Shown here: in pieces, positions 55,587-64,000 of the stretch
How the letters are laid out: every line of letters starts with the position of its first letter
Numbering within the stretch: position 1 is the first letter of the stretch
Source: Micromonospora cathayae
Lineage (GTDB): Bacteria > Actinomycetota > Actinomycetes > Mycobacteriales > Micromonosporaceae
Direction: 5' to 3'
Assembly: GCF_028993575.1 (NCBI RefSeq)
Contig: NZ_CP118615.1
Span: 62,001 to 126,000, forward strand
DNA: 64,000 nucleotides
The notes under the pieces: model-generated
What the model saw: the letters and a program-made list of their open reading frames with translations, nothing else
Database searches by the model: none
Told to the model about the DNA's origin: nothing
Program-made: the position numbers and the translations under genes

Positions 55587-56431
55587 CCACCACCGCCAAG
55601 CCGGCGGCGTCCCCCGCCGCCCCGACCCGGACCCGCCGGAGGGGCCCGGTCGCCCTCGGGCTGCGCCAGGGTCGGCTGGAGCTGACCCAGTTCCTGCGCA
55701 GCCGGGAGTCCGTGGTCTTCACCATGGGCTTCCCGATCATCATGATCCTGATCTTCGCCGCGATCTTCAGCGACGAGATCGCCCCCGGGGTCAGCTACAC
55801 GCAGTACTTCATCACCGGCATGATCGCCGCCGGGCTGATGACGGTGAGCTTCCAGAACCTGGGCATCTGGATCCCGATCGAGCGGGACCGGGGCGTGCTC
55901 AAGCGCTACCGGGGCACCCCGATGCCGAAGTGGGTGTGGTTCGCCGGAAAAGTGATCATGGTGGTGGTGATCGGCATCGCCGAGACCGCGCTGCTGCTCG
56001 CCGTCTCGGTCGCCCTGTTCGACCTGGAACTGCCGGGCAGCGCCGGCAAGTGGCTCACCTTCGCCTGGGTGTCCGTCCTCGGCGTCACCGCCTGCACGCT
56101 CTGCGGCATCGCGATCTCGTCGCTGGCCCGTACCGCCCGCAGCGGCTCGGCGGTGGTCACCCCGGTCGCCCTGGTGCTCCAGTTCATCTCCGGCGTCTTC
56201 TTCGTCTTCACCAACCTGCCGAGCTGGATGCAGCAGGTCGCCGCCCTGTTCCCGCTCAAGTGGATGTGCCAGGGGCTGCGCTCGGTGTTCCTGCCGGAGA
56301 GCTTCGGCACCCGCGAGCCCGGCGGCTCCTTCGAACTCGACCGGGTCGCCCTGGTCCTCGCCGCCTGGTGTGTGATCGGCCTGGTGCTCTGCCTGACCAC
56401 CTTCCGCTGGACCACCCGCCGCGACGGCTGA
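55583..56431 (+). CDS. ABC-2 type permease
   Basis: 282 aa with six membrane helices (from about residue 45 to 280) and the ABC-2 signature region LPSWMQQVAALFPLKW. It overlaps the ATPase gene by 4 bp and completes a two-gene exporter. A 13-bp hairpin follows. Confidence 0.92.
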   Translation: MTTTAKPAASPAAPTRTRRRGPVALGLRQGRLELTQFLRSRESVVFTMGFPIIMILIFAAIFSDEIAPGVSYTQYFITGMIAAGLMTVSFQNLGIWIPIERDRGVLKRYRGTPMPKWVWFAGKVIMVVVIGIAETALLLAVSVALFDLELPGSAGKWLTFAWVSVLGVTACTLCGIAISSLARTARSGSAVVTPVALVLQFISGVFFVFTNLPSWMQQVAALFPLKWMCQGLRSVFLPESFGTREPGGSFELDRVALVLAAWCVIGLVLCLTTFRWTTRRDG

Positions 56432-56439
56432 GGCGTGCG

Positions 56440-56469
56440 GGCGGGCCCTCCGGCGTCGGAGGGCCCGCC
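56440..56469. terminator. 13-bp hairpin between convergent genes
   Basis: GGCGGGCCCTCCG (56440-56452) and its complement (56457-56469), loop GCGT. It ends 6 bp from the stop of the dehydrogenase gene on the other strand. Confidence 0.85.
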
Positions 56470-56474
56470 GTCCC

Positions 56475-57323
56475 TCAGTACGTGTAGAAGCCCTTGCCGG
56501 TCTTGCGTCCCAGGTCACCGGCGGCGGCCATGCGCTGGAGCAGCTCCGGCGGGAAGAACTTCTCGTCGGCGGTGTCGGTGTAGATGTTCTTCGAGGCGTG
56601 CAGCAGCACGTCCACGCCGGTCAGGTCGGTGGTGGCCAGCGGGCCCATGGCGTGCCCGAAGCCGAGCCGGCAGGCGGTGTCCAGGTCCTCGGCCGAGACC
56701 ACCCCCGCCTCGACCAGCTTGACCGCCTCGACCACCAGCGCGGAGATCAGCCGGGTGGTGACGAAGCCGGCGATGTCCCGGTTGACCACCACCACCGTCT
56801 TGCCGATCTCCTCGGCGAACGCCCGCACGGTCGCCAGCGTCGCGTCGCTGGTCTTGTAGCCACGGACCAGCTCGCAGAGCTTCATCATCGGCACCGGCGA
56901 GAAGAAGTGGGTACCGACGACCGACTCGGGCCGGCCGGTCACCGCGGCGATCTGGGTGACCGGGATGGCCGAGGTGTTGGTGGCGAGCACCGCGTCGGCC
57001 CTGCAGATCTTGTCCAGCGCGCGGAACACCTCGTGCTTGACCTCCAGCCGCTCGAAGACGGCCTCGACCACGATGTCCGCGTCGGCGGCGGCCTCCAGGT
57101 CGGTGGTCGGGGTGATCCGGCCCAGCGTCGCCTCGACCTCGGACGCCTCGATCCGGCCCTTCTCGGCGAACTTCTCCAACGACTTCCGGATGCCGGCGAC
57201 GCCCCGCCCGGTGGCCGCGTCGTCCAGGTCCCGCAGGGTCACCTGCCAGCCGGCCTGAGCTGCCACCTGGGCGATACCCGATCCCATCAGCCCGGCCCCG
57301 ACGACCGCGAGTCGACCCGCCAT
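56475..57323 (-). CDS. 3-hydroxybutyryl-CoA dehydrogenase
   Basis: 282 aa single-module enzyme. NAD loop GAGLMGSGIAQ, catalytic NTSAIPVTQI, THFFSPVPMMKLCELV (His and Glu). The fourth catalytic position reads GFVTTRLIS where the family has an Asn (GFVVNRLL), so the substrate handling may differ. It probably serves fatty acid or butyryl-CoA metabolism with the mutase cluster. ATG 57323 has GAGGGAGA upstream. Confidence 0.92.
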   Translation of the reverse strand: MAGRLAVVGAGLMGSGIAQVAAQAGWQVTLRDLDDAATGRGVAGIRKSLEKFAEKGRIEASEVEATLGRITPTTDLEAAADADIVVEAVFERLEVKHEVFRALDKICRADAVLATNTSAIPVTQIAAVTGRPESVVGTHFFSPVPMMKLCELVRGYKTSDATLATVRAFAEEIGKTVVVVNRDIAGFVTTRLISALVVEAVKLVEAGVVSAEDLDTACRLGFGHAMGPLATTDLTGVDVLLHASKNIYTDTADEKFFPPELLQRMAAAGDLGRKTGKGFYTY

Positions 57324-57493
57324 CTGCTTTCTCCCTCGCCTGGTGTTGACTGCTCTCCCCCGCACCCTAGTGGGGAGTCCTTAGCGAAGGTTAAGGCCGG
57401 GCGGGGCCACCGTCCGCCCGGCGGCCGGGCGGGCGAGGTGAGCCGGGCCGGCTGCCAGGGCAAGGCCGGGGCCAGGCGAGGGCGGGCCGGGCC

Positions 57494-57517
57494 GGGGCGG
57501 GGCGGGGCGGGGCAGGG
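57494..57517 (+). repeat. GGGGC run adjacent to the murA stop codon
   Basis: Four GGGG tracts separated by single C and a final AGGG form a perfect G-quadruplex-type motif on the plus strand, 3 bp from the murA stop at 57520. The minus-strand mRNA would carry the C-rich complement. Confidence 0.8.
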
Positions 57518-57519
57518 CG

Positions 57520-58974
57520 TCAGATGGTGAGCTGGGGCTCCTCCGGGGCCCGGCCGCGTTCCACCCCGACCCCGAGGGCACGCAGGTCGGCCACGAAGTC
57601 GGGGTAGCCCCGGTCCACGTGGTGCACGTGCGAGACCTCGGTCGCCCCGTCGGCACAGAGCCCGGCGATGATCAGCCCGGCGCCGGCCCGGATGTCGGTG
57701 GCGCGTACCGGCGCACCGGAGAGCCGGTCCCGGCCGCGTACCACCGCGTGGTGGCCGTCGGTCTTGATGTCCGCGCCGAGCCGCATCATCTCGTTGGCGA
57801 ACATGAACCGACCGTCGAAGATGTTCTCGGTGATCAGCGAGGCCCCGTCACTGACGGCGGCGAGGCCGATCGCCATCGGCAGCAGGTCGGTGGCGAAGCC
57901 CGGGTACGGCAGGGTGACCACGTCCACCGCCCGTGGCCGGTCGTCGACGCGTACCCGGAAGGTGTCGCCGCTGGTCTCGACCAGCGCGCCGGCCGAGACC
58001 AGCTTGTCCAGCGCGACCTCCAGGAACGCCGGGCTGGCCCCGGTGACCGTGACGTCCCCCCTGGTCATCGCCGCGCCGAAGGCCCAGGTACCGGCGACGA
58101 TCCGGTCCCCCACGGTGGCGTGCCGCACCGGCCGGAGTTCGGGCACGCCCTCGATCACGATGGTCGAGGTGCCCTCCCCGGAGATCCGCGCGCCCATCCG
58201 GATCAGCATCGAGCAGATGTCGACGATCTCCGGCTCGCGGGCGGCGTTCTCGATCCGGGTGACGCCCCGGGCCAGCACCGCCGCCATCACCAGGTTCTCG
58301 GTCGCGCCGACGCTGGGGAACTCCAGCACGATCTCGGCCCCGTGCAGCCCGTGCGGGGCGGCGGCGACGACGAAGCCGTGCTCGCCGGAGATCTCCGCCC
58401 CCATCCGGGTGAGCCCGGCGATGTGCATGTCCAGCCCCCGGGAGCCGATCGCGTCCCCACCGGGGTGCGCGACCCGCACGTACCCCCGGCGGGCCAGCAG
58501 CGGGCCGAGTACGCAGATCGACGCGCGCAGCCGGCGGACCAGGTCGTAGTCGGCCTCGGCACCGGGCCGGTCGGGGACGTCGATGGTGACCGACCGGGAG
58601 CGGGCCGTCCCGCCCCGGGCGGCCATCGGGTCGACCGGCTGGTCGGCGTCGAACCGTACCTGGCAGCCCAACCGGCGCAGCACCTCGCCCATGATGGCGA
58701 TGTCGGTGATCCGGGGCACGTTGGTGATCACGCTCCGGCCGGGGGCGAGCAGCGCGGCGGCCATCAGCTTGAGCGCCGAGTTCTTCGCCCCCACCACGTG
58801 CACCGTGCCGGCCAACCGGGCCGCGCCCCGGACCCGGATGACGTCGATCTCGTTGACCGCCAGGTCCCCGGCGTCCCCGGGCCCCACCCCGACCGGGTGG
58901 GTGGCCGTCGACCGGGCCGCCCCGCCCGGTCGATCTGGCAGGTCCAGGTCAGGTATCCGTAGGCTGTGCGTCAT
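57520..58974 (-). CDS. murA: UDP-N-acetylglucosamine 1-carboxyvinyltransferase, fosfomycin-insensitive active site
   Basis: 484 aa. It transfers enolpyruvate to UDP-GlcNAc, the first committed step of peptidoglycan synthesis. [10 protein letters not shown] has the substrate-binding Lys and Asn (K65, N66 here). The active-site cysteine of most MurA enzymes (PGGCAIG) is Asp: [15 protein letters not shown], Asp about 174. This change gives fosfomycin resistance in mycobacteria and others. ATG 58974 gives a 40-residue extra N-terminus and its start codon overlaps the divergent gene; a GTG at about residue 30 is an alternative start. Confidence 0.94.
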   Translation of the reverse strand: MTHSLRIPDLDLPDRPGGAARSTATHPVGVGPGDAGDLAVNEIDVIRVRGAARLAGTVHVVGAKNSALKLMAAALLAPGRSVITNVPRITDIAIMGEVLRRLGCQVRFDADQPVDPMAARGGTARSRSVTIDVPDRPGAEADYDLVRRLRASICVLGPLLARRGYVRVAHPGGDAIGSRGLDMHIAGLTRMGAEISGEHGFVVAAAPHGLHGAEIVLEFPSVGATENLVMAAVLARGVTRIENAAREPEIVDICSMLIRMGARISGEGTSTIVIEGVPELRPVRHATVGDRIVAGTWAFGAAMTRGDVTVTGASPAFLEVALDKLVSAGALVETSGDTFRVRVDDRPRAVDVVTLPYPGFATDLLPMAIGLAAVSDGASLITENIFDGRFMFANEMMRLGADIKTDGHHAVVRGRDRLSGAPVRATDIRAGAGLIIAGLCADGATEVSHVHHVDRGYPDFVADLRALGVGVERGRAPEEPQLTI

Positions 58975-59545
58975 GGCCGTCCACCTCACGCGCATCTACA
59001 CCAGGGCCGGCGACGCCGGCACGACCAGGCTGAGCAACAACGAGCAGGTGCCGAAGACCGATCCCCGGATCGCCGCGTACGCCGACGTCGACGAGTGCAA
59101 CGCCGCGATCGGGGTGGCGCTGGCACTGGGCCAGCTCGACGAGGAGCTGCGGGCGGTACTGGCCGCGATCCAGAACGACCTGTTCGACGTGGGCGCCGAC
59201 CTGTCCACGCCGGTGGAACCGGAGCCGGAGTACCCCCCGCTGCGGGTGACCGAGGGGTACGTGGAGCGGCTCGAGGGCTGGTGCGACCAGTTCAACGCGC
59301 GCCTGGGCAAGCTGGACTCCTTCATCCTTCCCGGCGGCACCGCCGGCGCGGCGTTGCTGCACGTGGCCCGGACCATCGCCCGACGCGCCGAGCGGACGGC
59401 GTGGGCCCTGGTCGGCCACGATCCGGAACGCACCAGCGTCCTTCCGGCCAAGTATCTCAACCGGCTCTCCGATCTGCTCTTTATCCTCTCAAGAACGGCC
59501 AATCCGGACGGGGATGTGCTATGGGTTCCGGGCGGTAACCGCTGA
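58973..59545 (+). CDS. pduO: cob(I)alamin adenosyltransferase (PduO type)
   Basis: 190 aa. It transfers adenosyl from ATP to cob(I)alamin. N-terminus [16 protein letters not shown] with the ATP-binding Thr/Gly; central [16 protein letters not shown]-terminal [15 protein letters not shown] and [14 protein letters not shown] are the family signatures. It could supply the mutase at 34.4-36.1 kb and the CarH-like protein. Its ATG shares two bases with the murA ATG on the other strand (CATG at 58972-58975). Confidence 0.95.
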   Translation: MAVHLTRIYTRAGDAGTTRLSNNEQVPKTDPRIAAYADVDECNAAIGVALALGQLDEELRAVLAAIQNDLFDVGADLSTPVEPEPEYPPLRVTEGYVERLEGWCDQFNARLGKLDSFILPGGTAGAALLHVARTIARRAERTAWALVGHDPERTSVLPAKYLNRLSDLLFILSRTANPDGDVLWVPGGNR

Positions 59546-59565
59546 GCGACCACCTGACGCGCCCG

Positions 59566-59961
59566 GTGTCCGGGAGCCTGCACCACGTCGAGGTGTGGGT
59601 ACCCGATCTGGCCGCCGCCATCCGTGGTTGGGGCTGGCTCCTCGGGGAACTGGGCTGGACGCCGTTCCAGGACTGGCCGGCCGGCCGGTCCTGGCGGCTC
59701 GGCGGCACCTACCTGGTGCTGGAGCAGTCACCGGCGCTGCGGGGCGGGCGGCACGACCGGCTCGCGCCCGGCCTGAACCATCTCGCCTTCCACGCCGGCC
59801 CGCCGGCCGCCGTGGACCGGCTGGTCGCGGACGCGCCGGCACACGGTTGGTCACTGCTCTTCGCCGACCGGCATCCGTACGCCGGAGGCCCCGGCAGCTA
59901 CGCCGGCTACCTGGCCGACGGCCAGGGGTACGAGGTCGAGCTGGTCGCCGACAGCCGCTGA
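59566..59961 (+). CDS. VOC-family (glyoxalase/bleomycin resistance-like) protein
   Basis: 131 aa, two VOC half-modules: LHHVEVWVPDLAAAIRGWGW and LNHLAFHAGPPAAVDRLV; closing VELVADS. His in the first and second modules and a C-terminal Glu are potential metal ligands. Activity unknown. It lies 20 bp after the adenosyltransferase gene and may be co-transcribed. Start GTG 59566 lacks a clear ribosome site. Confidence 0.85.
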   Translation: MSGSLHHVEVWVPDLAAAIRGWGWLLGELGWTPFQDWPAGRSWRLGGTYLVLEQSPALRGGRHDRLAPGLNHLAFHAGPPAAVDRLVADAPAHGWSLLFADRHPYAGGPGSYAGYLADGQGYEVELVADSR

Positions 59962-60009
59962 GCGGACCGCCGGGGCCGGCCGGAGTGCCGGGCCCGGGGC
60001 GCGAGAAGC

Positions 60010-60072
60010 GCCGGACGCCAGGCGCGCCGGGCCTGGGGTAGGTCGCAGTGCCGGACGCCAGGCGCGCCGGGC
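60010..60072. repeat. 40-bp-period direct repeats near the DUF2550 gene end
   Basis: GCCGGACGCCAGGCGCGCCG begins at 60010 and again at 60050. A diverged copy (GCCGGGACGTCAGGCGGC) begins at 60121 and includes the DUF2550 stop codon at 60130-60132. Confidence 0.8.
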
Positions 60073-60129
60073 GGGTGTGCGCCGGGGACACCGGGTCGGG
60101 CCGCCGGGACAGGCCGAGCCGCCGGGACG

Positions 60130-60582
60130 TCAGGCGGCGGGCCAGTCCTGGGGGGCCAGACGCGGCGAGACCGCCCCGGGTGGGGCGGCCTCGAGCCAGG
60201 AGAGGAATCCGGTGACCGTGGATTTCGCCATGGCGATCTCGATCGGGGTCTGCTGGCTGGTACAGCTCAGGATCACCCAGTCGGCCGGCATGGAGAAGCG
60301 TTCCTGCCCCTCGGGAAGCCGCCGCCGCCGGACCAGCAGAGTCTCCCGGGAGAGCACCCGTTTGGGACGGATGGCGAAGCTGAACATGCGGTACCAGCGC
60401 AGCTCGTCACCGGAGAACCGGCCGAAGCCGGGTGACCAGCCCCGGCCGTCGAGCAGGGTGGTGACCCGGACGTTGAGCCGGATGCCACCGGTGCGGGTGA
60501 CCAGCGCCCGCCGGAGGAAGAGGACGAAGACCGCCGCGATCAGGACGGCGATGCCGATTCCGATCCCTTCCACGATCTCCAT
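60130..60582 (-). CDS. DUF2550 membrane protein
   Basis: 150 aa, one N-terminal membrane helix (about 7-24) and a cytoplasmic domain with WSPGFGRFSGDELRWYRMFSF and a C-terminal STVTGFLSWLEA. It is conserved immediately downstream of atpC in many actinobacteria, as here (12-bp gap). Function unknown. Confidence 0.9.
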   Translation of the reverse strand: MEIVEGIGIGIAVLIAAVFVLFLRRALVTRTGGIRLNVRVTTLLDGRGWSPGFGRFSGDELRWYRMFSFAIRPKRVLSRETLLVRRRRLPEGQERFSMPADWVILSCTSQQTPIEIAMAKSTVTGFLSWLEAAPPGAVSPRLAPQDWPAA

Positions 60583-60594
60583 CGGCGGGTCGGC

Positions 60595-60876
60595 TCAGTG
60601 GCCCTGAGCGGTGACCGGGGTGGCGTTCTCGGCGAGTACGGTGACGCCCCCGGCGCTCACCGAGAGGAAGCCGCCGGCGACCTCGTACGAGACCTGCTCG
60701 CCACCGGGCAGCTTGATCCGGACCTGGCCGGGCTCGGCGAGCTGGCCGAGCAGCGGCGCGTGCCCCGGCAGCACACCCAGCTCGCCCTCGGTCGTCCGGG
60801 CGACGACCATCTCGGCCTCACCGGACCAGACCTTCTCCTCGACGGCTACGAGCTCGACGTGAAGCTGCTGTGCCAC
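60595..60876 (-). CDS. atpC: ATP synthase epsilon subunit
   Basis: 93 aa, the short actinobacterial form lacking most of the C-terminal helical domain. [20 protein letters not shown] and [16 protein letters not shown] are typical. It links the rotating gamma subunit to the c-ring. GTG 60876 has AGGAGA upstream. In most bacteria atpC directly follows atpD; here a full LCP-family gene and a hairpin lie between. Confidence 0.95.
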   Translation of the reverse strand: MAQQLHVELVAVEEKVWSGEAEMVVARTTEGELGVLPGHAPLLGQLAEPGQVRIKLPGGEQVSYEVAGGFLSVSAGGVTVLAENATPVTAQGH

Positions 60877-60909
60877 GCTGTCTCCTTGCTGCGGCGGCTG
60901 GTTGCCGAA

Positions 60910-60939
60910 AGTCTAGTCGCGCGCCTCATGACTCCCTAA
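60910..60939 (-). promoter_or_regulatory. candidate promoter for atpC
   Basis: On the minus strand, TTAGGG (60939-60934), 18 bp, then TAGACT (60915-60910). The -10 is close to consensus, the -35 is weak. A transcript from it would start about 26 nt before the atpC start codon. Confidence 0.4.
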
Positions 60940-60966
60940 CGCGGGTGTCGAGAGCTACGACACGCC

Positions 60967-62115
60967 CTACTTGGTCTTGTTCTGGAAGTCGGGGTGTTCG
61001 AGCATGAACGCGTCGACCGTCCCGTTGTGCAGCGAGGCGAAGAAGTCGTCCGCCTCGGGCAGGAACCGCTCCCCCCGGTACGCCGATCCGGTGCCGATCC
61101 CCTCGGCCGGCAGCTTGACCAGTTGGATGCCGTCCGGTCGGAGGTCCTTCAGGGCGAAGGCGAAGTCGGCGATGCTGTTGCCGCGCCCGCTGAAGACCAG
61201 CGACTCCCCGGCGGCCCGCAGCACCCGGTCCAGCTTGATCGGGTTGGTCACCACGTCGGCGCTGAACGCCTGGCTCACCATCGCCTTGACGAACTGCTGC
61301 TGGTGGCGCTGCCGGCCGTAGTCGCCGTCCGGGACACCGTTCTTCGGGTACCGCTGCCGGACGTAGTCCAGCGCCTGCCAGCCCTCCAGCTTCTGGGTGC
61401 CCTTCGGGTAGACCGCCTGGGGTCCGAGGTAGCCACCGCCGCCGGGACGGAGTTCGCGGTGGGTGCCGTCCGGCTCGCGGTGCTCGGAGCGCACCTCCCG
61501 CTCGATGTACATCTCGACGCCGCCCATCGCGTCGACGATCTTCTTGAAGCCGCTGAAGTTGATGATCGCCCCGGCGTCGAAGCGCTTGATGCCGGTCTCC
61601 TGCTGGATGGTCTTGGCGAGCAGCTCGAAGCCGGTGTTCGCGTCCGGGTTGCGCCCCGGCACCCGGCTGCCGTACGACATCGCGGCGTTGAGCTTGTCGG
61701 TGCCGCCGTCGTACCCGCTCTTGGTGAACGCCGGGATCTCGACCCGCAGGTCCCGGGGCATCGAGAACAGGTAGGCCCGGTCCAGTTCCGCCGGCACGTG
61801 CATGATCATGATCGAGTCGGCGAGCGGGGCGTCGGTCGGTTTGCGCGGGTCCACACCGACCAGCAGGATGTTCAACGGGCCCTTGATGTCGCTGCGCCGC
61901 TCCTGCGCACCGGCCGCGTTGTCGCCGAACAGGTCGCCCTTGCCGACCGAGCCCTCGTACCGGGACAGCAGCGCCTCGTAACCCACCAGCACCGCGCCAC
62001 TGAGCAGCAGCAGCACCGTGCCGAACACCGTGCAGACCCGTGCCCACCGGGGCACGCCGGCCCACACGGACCGTTTGGCCTCCCGCTTACCGCTCCGAGC
62101 CACGAGCATCTCCAT
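60967..62115 (-). CDS. LCP-family (LytR-CpsA-Psr) cell-wall glycopolymer transferase
   Basis: 382 aa. Membrane helix about 28-50, then an extracellular LCP domain (about 80-290) with the family segments DSIMIMHV, SMPRDLRVEIPAF, NAAMSYG and QRYPKNGVPDGDYGRQRHQQQ, including the Arg and Asp residues that bind polyprenyl pyrophosphate. It attaches teichoic-acid-like or other glycopolymers to peptidoglycan. It sits between atpD and atpC on the same strand, an unusual place. ATG 62115 is used; ATG 62109 is also in frame. Confidence 0.93.
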   Translation of the reverse strand: MEMLVARSGKREAKRSVWAGVPRWARVCTVFGTVLLLLSGAVLVGYEALLSRYEGSVGKGDLFGDNAAGAQERRSDIKGPLNILLVGVDPRKPTDAPLADSIMIMHVPAELDRAYLFSMPRDLRVEIPAFTKSGYDGGTDKLNAAMSYGSRVPGRNPDANTGFELLAKTIQQETGIKRFDAGAIINFSGFKKIVDAMGGVEMYIEREVRSEHREPDGTHRELRPGGGGYLGPQAVYPKGTQKLEGWQALDYVRQRYPKNGVPDGDYGRQRHQQQFVKAMVSQAFSADVVTNPIKLDRVLRAAGESLVFSGRGNSIADFAFALKDLRPDGIQLVKLPAEGIGTGSAYRGERFLPEADDFFASLHNGTVDAFMLEHPDFQNKTK

Positions 62116-62324
62116 TCAGCACGCCCACGAAGAGGAGACGGGCGCACGCCACCGGATCACTGCAGTAGGTCAACGCTCAACGTGTGAATGTTGCGGATCG
62201 ACGGTACCTCGCCGCGACGGCCACTGTCGCATCGACCAACGTGGGGTTGTCAAGCCGACACGCTGGGCGACGACACCGCCGCGTGCTGTCTTCCGTACCC
62301 AACGGACCCTTCCGCCACACACGA

Positions 62325-62390
62325 CCGAGGCCGCCCCGGCAGGAACCGGGACGGCCTCGGACAAAGCTGACCGAAAGGTCAGTACTGACC
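62325..62390 (-). terminator. hairpin and palindrome downstream of atpD
   Basis: A 15-bp stem with one mismatch (62325-62339 with 62346-62360, 6-nt loop) follows the atpD stop on the minus strand, after a 14-bp perfect palindrome GGTCAGTACTGACC at 62377-62390. It should end much of the ATP synthase transcript before the LCP and atpC genes. Confidence 0.65.
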
Positions 62391-62396
62391 GGTGGG

Positions 62397-64000
<1,604 letters not shown>

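Overview
The window is high-GC (about 73%) actinobacterial chromosome. A conservon (sensor kinase, roadblock, DUF742 and MglA-like GTPase), NucS in place of MutS/MutL, SigE-family sigma factors, GH6 plus CBM2 cellulase, DUF2550 next to atpC and strong GTG use all fit an aerobic filamentous actinomycete, most likely Micromonosporaceae. That assignment is inferred from gene content; no rRNA, tRNA, phage, IS element or CRISPR array was seen.

Layout. 1-3.9 kb: xylose catabolism (xylB partial, xylA) divergent from a ROK repressor. 4.1-8.8 kb: a signalling cassette with a short leader ORF, a PAS/GAF/PP2C phosphatase translationally coupled to a CarH-like cobalamin-binding protein, a MarR regulator and a second, degenerate PP2C. 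9-13.7 kb: polyprenyl glycosylphosphotransferase, a VWA/solute-binding membrane protein and a beta-propeller lactonase. 13.9-20.5 kb: the four-gene conservon, then three hypothetical genes, two sharing a C-terminal domain. 20.7-24.7 kb: a secreted cellobiohydrolase with an upstream CebR-type box, then a wall-protein-like gene coupled to a sortase. 24.8-29.9 kb: large NAD-glutamate dehydrogenase. 30.1-34.3 kb: a PBP lipoprotein, an arginase-fold enzyme and a thioredoxin/TPR protein. 34.4-38.9 kb: acyl-CoA mutase of isobutyryl-CoA type, MeaB, thiolase, methylmalonyl-CoA epimerase. 39.2-42.7 kb: two long DivIVA-like coiled-coil proteins in the scy/filP position. 42.7-56.4 kb: class A beta-lactamase, hydrolase, sigma/anti-sigma-like pair, a double-length hydroxyacyl-CoA dehydrogenase, FHA protein, aldehyde dehydrogenase, NucS, DUF4126, a lysozyme-like secreted protein, polysaccharide deacetylase, DUF1540 protein and an ABC-2 exporter. 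56.5-64 kb: hydroxybutyryl-CoA dehydrogenase, MurA (fosfomycin-resistant active site), cobalamin adenosyltransferase, VOC protein, DUF2550, then the 3' end of the ATP synthase operon (atpG, atpD, atpC), in which an LCP-family gene sits between atpD and atpC.

Links between genes. Adenosylcobalamin connects three loci: the adenosyltransferase could supply cofactor to the isobutyryl-CoA mutase/MeaB pair and to the CarH-like sensor. Cell-wall functions recur (PBP, beta-lactamase, MurA, LCP, sortase, lysozyme-like protein, deacetylase). The most distinctive items are the B12-sensor/phosphatase operon, the ATP synthase operon interrupted by an LCP gene, and tandem repeats that run across gene stop codons at several places. 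Many genes end in perfect long hairpins without a U-tract.
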